In this document: positions 7,584-12,980 of the stretch, piece after piece
Layout of the letters: each line of letters opens with the position of its first letter
Numbering within the stretch: the stretch's first letter is position 1
The notes under the pieces: model-generated
Told to the model about the DNA's origin: nothing
The model's input: the letters and a program-made list of their open reading frames with translations, nothing else
Database searches by the model: none
Position numbers and translations under genes: made by a program
Origin: Bacteroidales bacterium
GTDB lineage: Bacteria; Bacteroidota; Bacteroidia; Bacteroidales; GCA-2748055
Assembly: GCA_029934875.1 (NCBI GenBank)
Contig: JAOZLK010000029.1
Coordinates: forward strand, 1 to 16,049
Direction of reading: 5' to 3'
DNA: 16,049 nt

Positions 7584-7940
7584 ATGAACAATATTATAAA
7601 CGGAAACTTAATTGCAATCATTGTTGGGGTATCTCTAGCTCTGCTAGGTATACTGATACAAAGGACTCGTGCGTATTGCCTTATCGCTGGTTACAATACA
7701 TCTACTCCTGAGGATAGAAGCAAGGTAAACATCAAATCGGTTGCTAAAGCAATTAGAAATACCTTGATTATGGTAGGGGTTGTTTGGATTGCCATCCCAG
7801 TAATTAGTGATCTCCTAAAGCTGGGACAGATTAAATGGTTGATTGTCATTGTACTGCACATTTCTCTAACACTAGAACTGGTATTCCGCGTGAATTCAAA
7901 GGAAAAATATAAAAGGACTATTAACGCTAACAATAGATAA
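7584..7940 (+). CDS. DUF3784-like small membrane protein
   Basis: This is a 118-residue protein with three hydrophobic segments (about residues 8-26, 59-76 and 83-101). The stretch CLIAGYNTSTPEDRSKVNIKSVAKAIRNTLIMVG near 32-65 follows the AGYNT...K.....L pattern of the DUF3784 family, small membrane proteins of unknown role common in Firmicutes and Bacteroidota. It is the first gene of predicted cassette 2, about 70 bp after the cassette head. The toxin-antitoxin promoter lies only about 20 bp after its stop, with no attC between, so either this cassette carries three genes or two cassettes have fused. Function unknown. Confidence 0.65.
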   Translation: MNNIINGNLIAIIVGVSLALLGILIQRTRAYCLIAGYNTSTPEDRSKVNIKSVAKAIRNTLIMVGVVWIAIPVISDLLKLGQIKWLIVIVLHISLTLELVFRVNSKEKYKRTINANNR

Positions 7941-7961
7941 TTCAGCAAAATTGATTTTTCG

Positions 7962-7969
7962 TATCTTTG
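7962..7969 (+). promoter_or_regulatory. Predicted -7 box of the toxin-antitoxin pair
   Basis: TATCTTTG matches the Bacteroidota -7 consensus TAnnTTTG exactly. No good TTG -33 box lies at 19-21 bp upstream. It ends about 15 bp before the ATG at 7985, leaving a very short leader. A TTG at 7967 inside this box is therefore unlikely to be the antitoxin start. Confidence 0.45.
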
Positions 7970-7984
7970 AATAAACCTATTTAT

Positions 7985-8212
7985 ATGACCTTCGAAAGAA
8001 CATATGAGATTAAAGATGACAAGCAACTAATCATTAGTCTGCCTGACAAATTCAGATCCAAGAAGCGCGTTCGAGTCATTATTGAAGATGTTGATGAAGA
8101 CAAACAGTCAAAATTGGAATATTTGAAAAAGGCTGCGAACGATCCGCTATTTCTTTCAGATGTTCAGGAGATTCAGGAAGACTTCCAATATACTGACAAA
8201 GAGTCTCTATGA
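7985..8212 (+). CDS. Putative antitoxin partner of MazF-type toxin
   Basis: This small 75-residue protein has a strand-rich N-terminus (FERTYEIKDDKQLIISLPDKFRSKKRVRVIIEDV) that could be a DNA-binding or dimerising domain. An acidic, helical C-terminus (EDKQSKLEYLKKAANDPLFLSDVQEIQEDF) is of the kind that wraps toxins. No family is recognised with certainty. The role is inferred from position: its TGA overlaps the toxin ATG (ATGA at 8209-8212), the usual toxin-antitoxin coupling. I choose ATG 7985 over the in-frame TTG 7967 because the latter lies inside a -7 promoter box. In this family type the antitoxin usually represses its own promoter. Confidence 0.65.
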   Translation: MTFERTYEIKDDKQLIISLPDKFRSKKRVRVIIEDVDEDKQSKLEYLKKAANDPLFLSDVQEIQEDFQYTDKESL

Positions 8213-8565
8213 AATATAAGAAGTGGAGTATCTGGCGTGCAAATCTTGATCCATTAGTTGGTTCTGAGCAGGGAAAATCAAGGCCGGTAATTATTATCAG
8301 TGAGGACGATATCAACGAACTTCTTAATGCTGTTAATATCATTCCAATCACTTCAAGGAAGCCCGGAAGAGAAGTATATCCAAATGAGGTTTTAATCTCA
8401 GCTTCCAAAACCGGACTCGATGTTGAATCTATTGCCCTATGTCACCAAATAAGGACAATAGATAAAAAGCGACTTTCGAAACTGTATGGCAAGATAGGCT
8501 CAAAGAAAGTCCAGAGAGAGGTACATGAAGCCTTGACATTTCAGCTTGGGATCAACATTGAGTAG
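8209..8565 (+). CDS. MazF/PemK-family mRNA interferase toxin
   Basis: This is a type II toxin of 118 residues, normal MazF length, expected to cleave RNA at short sequence sites. The N-terminus WSIWRANLDPLVGSEQGKSRPVIIIS is the classic MazF lead. R25 and T48 (in NIIPITSR) fall at the same numbers as the catalytic Arg and Thr of Bacillus subtilis MazF. The C-terminal SIALCHQIRTIDKKRLSKLYGKI is the conserved family segment. All key residues are present, so the toxin looks intact. It overlaps the upstream antitoxin by 4 nt and is the last gene of predicted cassette 2. Toxin-antitoxin modules are common integron cassette cargo and are thought to stabilise arrays. Confidence 0.9.
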   Translation: MKYKKWSIWRANLDPLVGSEQGKSRPVIIISEDDINELLNAVNIIPITSRKPGREVYPNEVLISASKTGLDVESIALCHQIRTIDKKRLSKLYGKIGSKKVQREVHEALTFQLGINIE

Positions 8566-8608
8566 AATGCCCTCAATTGCCTCCATTACGTGAATCAATT
8601 ACCGGCAA

Positions 8609-8663
8609 CGCTGTAGAATCACTAAAGCCGACCGCTAGCAGCGGCTCAGTTCCACCGTTCTGC
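8609..8663 (+). repeat. attC-like recombination site 2 (short)
   Basis: This is a shorter site with the same boxes as site 1. TCACTAAAGCCGACCG (8619-8634) is shared with site 1, and TTCCACCGTT (8650-8659) is shared with sites 1 and 3. Inner arms AGCCG and CGGCT close a small hairpin around GCTAGCAGC. The R'' arm is degenerate (AGAAT instead of AGAAC), and the spacer is about 4 nt shorter than in sites 1 and 3. The extended arm CGCTGTAGAAT still matches the head of its own cassette (7513-7523) at 9 of 11 paired bases. The predicted cut is between 8657 and 8658. The decay of R'' may make this site a poor substrate. Confidence 0.66.
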
Positions 8664-8773
8664 GATCAATAATTAGGGATGGAAATGTTAAATTATGAAT
8701 AACAATATTTATTAACCCACCTAACCTCTATACGAAAAACCATTGCAAAATCACAATCACAAAAGTATTAGCT

Positions 8774-9271
8774 ATGAAAACAACGGGATTCAAAGGTTAT
8801 TGCCAGCCAGGACGTCTGATTTTTCTATTCTTGTTATTTCCATTATTTATTGCCTGCAATCAGAAATCTGATGAGGGCGTATATAATGAAGAAAACCCGG
8901 AAGTTGATCCGATAGAAGGTGTTTGGAAACTTAAAAATCAATATTGGGTAAAAGATGGGGATACACTTCTTTTAGGTCCAGATGAAATACCTATCAAGCA
9001 AAAAATCTATCTCGATGGGTATGTGATTTGGACTACTGAGGCTTCATCTGATTCCTTAGAGTGGCACGGATTTGGAACTTATTCACTTACCAATAACACA
9101 CTGAATGAGAAGCTTGTGTCAATGTCAATCCCAATGAAAGACAAAATGGGATCTGAGGACGAGACAATCTACCAAATTGAATTCGATAATGCTAACTGTA
9201 AGCAATCGACTAATTCTGTTCATCGCGGAACAATATATCTGTCAGTCGAAGAGTGGAAAAAACTTAATTAG
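8774..9271 (+). CDS. Hypothetical lipoprotein (possibly lipocalin-like)
   Basis: This is a 165-residue predicted lipoprotein. A hydrophobic stretch (LIFLFLLFPLFIAC) ends in a lipobox with Cys28, followed by an acidic linker. The mature part begins IEGVWKLKNQYWVKDGDTLLLG and continues with KQKIYLDGYVIWTTEA and WHGFGTYSLTNNTLNEKL, an alternating pattern of short strands. It resembles the small lipocalin-like domains (DUF4488 style) common in Bacteroidota, but I cannot assign the family firmly. It is the only gene of predicted cassette 3 and ends 2 bp before the paired arm of attC3, very tight packing that is typical of cassette genes. Confidence 0.65.
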   Translation: MKTTGFKGYCQPGRLIFLFLLFPLFIACNQKSDEGVYNEENPEVDPIEGVWKLKNQYWVKDGDTLLLGPDEIPIKQKIYLDGYVIWTTEASSDSLEWHGFGTYSLTNNTLNEKLVSMSIPMKDKMGSEDETIYQIEFDNANCKQSTNSVHRGTIYLSVEEWKKLN

Positions 9272-9273
9272 GA

Positions 9274-9374
9274 CGCAGAACAAATCACTAAAACCGACCA
9301 TAACGCGTGTCACGCTCTTTGCATAAAAGGCAAAGCCTGCGCCATGCTACGGCAGCTCAGTTCCACCGTTAACT
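9274..9374 (+). repeat. attC-like recombination site 3
   Basis: This site of about 100 nt aligns with site 1 over most of its length: AACAAATCACTAAA-CCGACC, ACGCGTGTCACGC, a variable centre, GCTACGGC and TTCCACCGTT. R'' is CGCAGAAC (9274-9281), a perfect complement of the head of its own cassette (8657-8664). The terminal loop is closed by TTTGC and GCAAA around ATAAAAG. The core GTT is at 9368-9370, followed by the head of a fourth, broken cassette. It starts 2 bp after the lipoprotein stop codon. Confidence 0.72.
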
Positions 9375-9459
9375 TCTAAAGCGAAAGATTACCGTATTTA
9401 TCAGGGAAGAAAAGGAGGTAGCGTTTTAAGCCGTTGGGTGGTAGTTCAGACCGTCGTTA

Positions 9460-9709
9460 GAAGATTGGCTTATAGAGGAAGCAATCTGAGGACCTGAGGA
9501 TTTTCCATTCAATTGATTACGATCAGGACTATGAACTGGCGTCTGAGTATTTCAACAACGCACGGAATAATGGCATCCAGGGATCAAATACTGATTTCTT
9601 GCTATGCGCAATTTCAACTCGACACCGCATGCCTATCTTTACCACAGATAAAGATTTCAGTAACTTCCAATCAGTTATTCCGGTAGAATTACACAAGATT
9701 AGAACCTAA
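9460..9709 (+). pseudogene. PIN-domain (VapC-like) toxin remnant, frameshifted
   Basis: The frame open from 9476 to the stop at 9707-9709 encodes the C-terminal half of a PIN-domain ribonuclease: SEDLRIFHSIDYDQDYELA, then GIQGSNTDFLLCA with the conserved acidic residue, then PIFTTDKDF and VIPVELHKI. This is typical of VapC toxins. It has no start codon. The preceding piece, RPSLEDWLIEEAI, lies in another frame (about 9448-9486), so a frameshift near 9485 breaks the gene. Further upstream to about 9390, stops occur in every frame and the N-terminal metal-binding Asp region is absent. It follows attC3 directly, as a fourth cassette would. No antitoxin gene is visible. Confidence 0.7.
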
Positions 9710-9747
9710 GCGATAAGTACTCTGGCTCCAAAGGTCTGAAAATATGA

Positions 9748-9777
9748 CCATTACGCCTGGAAACATGGCCATATCCC
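9748..9777 (+). repeat. Right copy of 30-bp repeat flanking the accessory segment
   Basis: It matches 5569-5598 at 26 of 30 positions, same orientation. It lies between the end of the PIN remnant and the 3' end of the cox operon, just ahead of the 21-nt tandem repeat, whose CCCATGG-TGATAT pattern is related to the same repeat family. Confidence 0.6.
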
Positions 9778-9819
9778 ATGGCAAGGAAATGATATCCCAT
9801 GGCAAGGAAATGATATCCC
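9775..9819 (+). repeat. 21-nt tandem repeat, two exact copies
   Basis: Two identical 21-nt units lie at 9775-9795 and 9796-9816, followed by the first three bases of a third. The unit begins CCCATGGCAAGG and ends GATAT. The sequence resembles the dispersed piece at about 5667-5700 (GGCCATAT...GGAATGAATATC). Confidence 0.85.
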
Positions 9820-9844
9820 TCGCAAAGAAAGGAAGTAAATTAGG

Positions 9845-9867
9845 CCTTCCCGGAAAGAAAGGGAGGG
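9845..9867 (-). terminator. Possible terminator of the cox operon
   Basis: CCTTCCC (9845-9851) can pair with GGGAGGG (9861-9867, one G-T pair) around a 9-nt loop, directly after the stop of the HMA gene on the minus strand. The T-run that should follow is weak (CTAATTTAC), so intrinsic termination is plausible but not certain. Confidence 0.35.
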
Positions 9868-9868
9868 T

Positions 9869-10195
9869 CTAGATGTCCTCCACGACTTCGTAGCCGGTCT
9901 CGGTGATCTGGATCTTTATTTCCTCCACCGATGTGACGTTTTCGTCGTATTTGACCTTGGTCCACTTCTCCTCGTGGGAGGACTCCGCAGAGGCAATGCC
10001 ATCCAGGCCTTCAAGCCCTGCATTAATTGCATTTTCACAACCCTCGCAGGTCATGCCGTTCACATTGATCACCACCTCTACCCATTGGGCGTCGGCTGAA
10101 ACTTCAGTTGCTTCGCCCTGGGAGGCATCTGTTTTTGGTTGGGAATTACAGGCAAGCATAAACATGGCTACCAGCGCGATCCATAAAATTTTCAT
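9869..10195 (-). CDS. HMA-domain lipoprotein, putative periplasmic copper-binding protein
   Basis: This 108-residue protein combines a lipoprotein signal (IALVAMFMLAC, lipidated Cys16) with one heavy-metal-associated domain. The metal site is GMTC50EGC53ENAI, the standard MTCxxC loop, and the fold continues through GLEGLDGIASAESSHEEKWTKVKYDENVTSVEEIKIQITETGYEV. The linker after Cys16 is polar and about 20 residues long. HMA domains usually carry Cu(I) in the cytoplasm; here the lipobox places the domain outside the cytoplasmic membrane. It is the last gene of the sco-cox operon, 12 bp after cyoE, so a role in supplying copper for CuA or CuB assembly is a reasonable inference. Mercury or other metal binding is possible. 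Confidence 0.85.
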   Translation of the reverse strand: MKILWIALVAMFMLACNSQPKTDASQGEATEVSADAQWVEVVINVNGMTCEGCENAINAGLEGLDGIASAESSHEEKWTKVKYDENVTSVEEIKIQITETGYEVVEDI

Positions 10196-10207
10196 AGGGT
10201 TCAGGTT

Positions 10208-11098
10208 TTAATAAATGTTCATTTCCAGTATTTTATTGGCAATTAGTGCCAGGATAATCACCAGGTAAAACAAATTTACAGTAATAAATGCCTTTTTCCA
10301 ATGTTGCATCAAATCACCCCGGAAAGAGAGCCTGAACATCCGGATCATAAAGACAATGGTAAGGAGAATCAATATAGCTGAAACAAGTCTGTTTTCCATT
10401 ATCGGTGTTACAGGCAGCATCGTTACGACCACTGCAGTGGCCGCAATCCAGATGAAGCTCAGATTTCGAATCTGGCGGGGTTCAAGGAGGTTTGTGATCA
10501 CAGGCATCCCGGCATCCCTGAACTGGCTGCCGATTTTAAGCAGAAGCAACCAGTAGTGGGGCATCTGTCCCACAAAAAGAAGAAAGGCCACAAGTACAAT
10601 CTCGAGGTCCAGGGGCGATCCGCCCGCAGCGGTCCAACCGATCAGGGGGGGCAGGGCACCAATGAGTGCGCCGGGAAACACAGCAAAGGCCGTGATTCGT
10701 TTGAGAGGAGTGTAGACCCCATTGTACCAGAACAGGGTAAATAGTCCGATCCCCGCCGCCATATACTCCCCTGTAAACAGTAACAATACAAGTCCTGAAA
10801 GGGAAAATGCAAGAGAGATGATGATGGCATGCTTATAGTGGATAATGCCTGCCGGAATGGGTCTGTTGCGTGTGCGGTCCATCAGGGCATCAGTTTTTCT
10901 CTCCTGAATCTGGTTGATGGCACCAGAGCCCATGGAAAGTAAAAATACACCGAAGATCACCAGGATTGCATCCTTGTCAAGGAGGGGAGTGTGGAGAAAA
11001 TAGCCCAGAAAACCGGTAAGAGCCACCGGGAGGGCGATTGTGAATTTGCCCAGTTTAAGAATTGAACGAAGGTATAAGCTGGCCGGAACGCTACTCAT
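10208..11098 (-). CDS. cyoE: Heme O synthase (protoheme IX farnesyltransferase)
   Basis: This membrane prenyltransferase adds a farnesyl group to protoheme IX to make heme O, the precursor of heme A for the oxidase encoded next to it. It is 296 residues with about eight or nine helices. The first motif is N62-QIQE66-RKTD70-ALMDRTRNRPIPAG, with Glu where many homologues have Asp. The second region, GQMPHYWLLLLKIGSQFRDAGMPVI, corresponds to PHFW....dY..aGiPmlP. The ATG overlaps the end of coxB by 8 bp (11091-11098), indicating translational coupling. No heme A synthase (ctaA) is visible, so it must be elsewhere if heme A is used. Also known as ctaB. Confidence 0.92.
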   Translation of the reverse strand: MSSVPASLYLRSILKLGKFTIALPVALTGFLGYFLHTPLLDKDAILVIFGVFLLSMGSGAINQIQERKTDALMDRTRNRPIPAGIIHYKHAIIISLAFSLSGLVLLLFTGEYMAAGIGLFTLFWYNGVYTPLKRITAFAVFPGALIGALPPLIGWTAAGGSPLDLEIVLVAFLLFVGQMPHYWLLLLKIGSQFRDAGMPVITNLLEPRQIRNLSFIWIAATAVVVTMLPVTPIMENRLVSAILILLTIVFMIRMFRLSFRGDLMQHWKKAFITVNLFYLVIILALIANKILEMNIY

Positions 11099-12044
11099 TG
11101 AGTTCTTTCAGATACTCTACAATCAGTTTTACTTCCTCCTCGCTGACCATCCCTTCATAGGATAGCATGAGGCCCTTGTTATAACCCTTGACCACATCGG
11201 CATTGGGCTCGTAGATGGAACGCATAACATATTCCTCATCCATGGCCACCTCACGTTCGTCCCGGCCTGTGACAACAGTCCGGGTATTGCCCCACCCGCC
11301 CAGGTAGGAGGGACCCACCAGTTTGGACCCATCCTGCGAGTGACAGGCGTTACAACCGTTTTTTCGAAGTACTTCCCAACCCTGGTCAGCCAGGGAGACA
11401 TCAGCTCCGGCAGCCGGGCCCTCCACTGCAGTGGTGTCCAGAACCCAGGCATCAAACTCCTCTTTGGGCATCACAATCACACTGGTGATCATGTAAGAGT
11501 GCTCCAAACCGCAGTACTCCGTACAGAAAAGATCAAACTCTCCCGGGCTGCCAGGGATGAACCACATCACTTTGTCCTGCCCGGGAACCATATCTTCCTT
11601 AACACGGAATGCCGGGATATAGAGGCTGTGTAGTACATCCAGTGCAACCAGGTCGAGGATGACCGGCTCATTCAGGGGTACATAGAGTGTATCTGAGGTT
11701 TTGCCATTTTCATATTGAAACTGGAAATTCCACATCCTTGCAATGGCAGTAACATGCATGGCTTCATCCGGGGGATTCTTCATGGGGCGCCATCCCATCC
11801 AACCAAAATAGAACATGACCAGGACCAGAACCAGGGGAACAGCAGTCCAGATGATCTCAAGCTTAGTGCTACCTTCATTCTGTACGGCCTTGGGATGCTT
11901 GTCCTTCCTGTATTTGTGTATGAATACGATCATCACGACCGTCAGGCCGATCAGAAAGAAGGCAGAAATACCAAGAATCACCATGAAGGCCAGGTCAACA
12001 CCTGCGACAAAATTGGAAGCTTCCTGTGGAACAGCAGTATACAT
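11091..12044 (-). CDS. coxB: Cytochrome c oxidase subunit II with fused cytochrome c (caa3 type)
   Basis: This is subunit II of the heme-copper oxidase and accepts electrons through CuA. The order is two N-terminal membrane helices (about 17-43 and 66-83), a cupredoxin domain with the CuA ligands H139, C174, E176, C178, H182 and M185 (CTEYCGLEHSYM), then a C-terminal cytochrome c domain with C231-NA-C234-H235 and the likely axial M293 in YNKGLMLSYEGM. This fusion defines caa3-type oxidases, which can take electrons from ACIII without a soluble cytochrome. At 317 residues it has the usual length. The axial Met is followed by Leu where homologues usually have Pro. It is 12 bp after coxD and overlaps cyoE. 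Confidence 0.96.
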   Translation of the reverse strand: MYTAVPQEASNFVAGVDLAFMVILGISAFFLIGLTVVMIVFIHKYRKDKHPKAVQNEGSTKLEIIWTAVPLVLVLVMFYFGWMGWRPMKNPPDEAMHVTAIARMWNFQFQYENGKTSDTLYVPLNEPVILDLVALDVLHSLYIPAFRVKEDMVPGQDKVMWFIPGSPGEFDLFCTEYCGLEHSYMITSVIVMPKEEFDAWVLDTTAVEGPAAGADVSLADQGWEVLRKNGCNACHSQDGSKLVGPSYLGGWGNTRTVVTGRDEREVAMDEEYVMRSIYEPNADVVKGYNKGLMLSYEGMVSEEEVKLIVEYLKELNE

Positions 12045-12056
12045 GGTTAAAGGGAT

Positions 12057-12341
12057 TTATCTGAATGCATAATCGAGAAAAGTAACGATAATAACAGCGG
12101 CAAATACTAGAAAGACAAAGGCGACCATGACCCTGAATATCTTTTCATCGAATTTCAGATGCATGAATATGGCCAGTACAATAAATGATTTGGTGCTGGC
12201 CAGCAGCAGAGCTACAGCCATCGTCCAACGGGTCAGCTCAATCTGGGTTACTGCCACAGAAATTCCTGTCAGGCATAAGAGGAGAACCAGTATGAGGCCG
12301 TAGGTTCGGTATGAGACTATATGGTGTGATGAGTCCGACAT
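12057..12341 (-). CDS. coxD: Cytochrome c oxidase subunit IV (prokaryotic type)
   Basis: This is the small accessory subunit of the oxidase, 94 residues with three membrane helices (about 11-31, 38-61 and 69-90). KSFIVLAIFMHLKFDEKIFRVMV is the conserved core of the prokaryotic subunit IV family, also found in CyoD. It lies between coxC (10 bp) and coxB (12 bp). The family helps subunit assembly and has no cofactor. The gene symbol is by position and family; names vary between organisms. Confidence 0.88.
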   Translation of the reverse strand: MSDSSHHIVSYRTYGLILVLLLCLTGISVAVTQIELTRWTMAVALLLASTKSFIVLAIFMHLKFDEKIFRVMVAFVFLVFAAVIIVTFLDYAFR

Positions 12342-12351
12342 ATCAGTTAAT

Positions 12352-12975
12352 TTAAGTAATCAGGTAAAACAGTGGGAACAGGAAGATCCAGATTAAATCA
12401 ACCAGGTGCCAGTATAATCCGCCATTTTCCAGTAGTTGGTAATTATCAAAGCTGAGCCTGTCATTCTTTACCCGCATAAATCCAACTCCGAGGAATACCA
12501 TTCCGACGATAATATGGACAGCATGCAATCCGGTCATGAAAAAATAGAGGCCGAAAAAAAGTATGTCACCCTGTCCAAGTTCTTCCAGTACAGGTGAGCC
12601 GGGGTAGAGCCCATGGCTGATCTTACCGCTCCATTCGAAGTATTTGTTTACCAGGAATACCAGCGCCAGAATCAGGGTTATCCCGATCAGGATCAGGGTC
12701 AGTTTTTTATCCTTTTTCTGGATTGCCGTAGTGGACATGGCTATGGTCATAGAGCTGATCAGCAAAATAACCGTGTTGATGGTCCCCACGGTTACATCCA
12801 GCTGCTTGGCTGCAAGATGAAAGGCTTCCTGGTTCGCGTGTCGGTAGACAGCGTAGACGATGAAAAGCCCTCCAAATAGCAGCAGTTCGGTAAAAATAAA
12901 GAGCCACATGCCAAGCTTGGATCCTAAATCATCCCTGTGCTCATCATGATGTACGGCGGTTTCAGACATATGCAT
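12352..12975 (-). CDS. coxC: Cytochrome c oxidase subunit III
   Basis: This is subunit III of the heme-copper oxidase, 207 residues with five membrane helices, the short form lacking the two N-terminal helices of mitochondrial COX3. Family marks are KLGMWLFIFTELLLFGGLFIVYAVYR at about 20-45, LFFGLYFFMTGLHAVHIIVGM in the middle (GLHAxHVxxG pattern), and the C-terminal NGGLYWHLVDLIWIFLFPLFYL. The protein starts MHMSET, so ATG 12975 or ATG 12969 is possible. It begins 5 bp after the coxA stop, in a tight operon. Confidence 0.94.
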   Translation of the reverse strand: MHMSETAVHHDEHRDDLGSKLGMWLFIFTELLLFGGLFIVYAVYRHANQEAFHLAAKQLDVTVGTINTVILLISSMTIAMSTTAIQKKDKKLTLILIGITLILALVFLVNKYFEWSGKISHGLYPGSPVLEELGQGDILFFGLYFFMTGLHAVHIIVGMVFLGVGFMRVKNDRLSFDNYQLLENGGLYWHLVDLIWIFLFPLFYLIT

Positions 12976-12980
12976 GTGCT

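Larger units (their letters stand above)
6377..9709 (+). mobile_element. Integron-type gene cassette cluster without integrase (CALIN-like)
   Basis: Three complete cassettes and one broken one lie head to tail, each gene followed by an attC-like hairpin. Predicted boundaries, cut after the G of the core GTT, are cassette 1 6377-7513 (PD40 gene), cassette 2 7514-8657 (DUF3784 gene plus MazF pair), cassette 3 8658-9368 (lipoprotein), and a cassette 4 remnant from 9369 (PIN pseudogene, no attC of its own). The head of each complete cassette is complementary to the R'' arm of its own attC: GTTCCATGT 6376-6384 with 7423-7431 (9/9), GTTCCACAGCG 7513-7523 with 8609-8619 (9/11), and GTTCTGCG 8657-8664 with 9274-9281 (8/8). 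Restoring that complementarity on circularisation is what the cassette model requires. The segment is AT-richer than its neighbours. No integrase gene and no attI is visible in the window. Confidence 0.72.

Noticed and set aside
7457..7711. 84-residue open frame on the + strand
   Set aside because: It begins inside the attC1 hairpin and overlaps the DUF3784 gene in another frame; composition is unlike a protein.
7423..9374. Three repeats as plain REP/BIME elements or intrinsic terminators
   Set aside because: REP-type repeats would not show unit-specific complementarity between the head of each unit and its own tail, and none has a T-run. This remains the main alternative if covariance-model searches fail.
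5557..9868. Integrase, transposase, tRNA or rRNA genes in the accessory segment
   Set aside because: I looked for these on both strands and found no open frame with tyrosine recombinase or transposase motifs and no RNA gene pattern.
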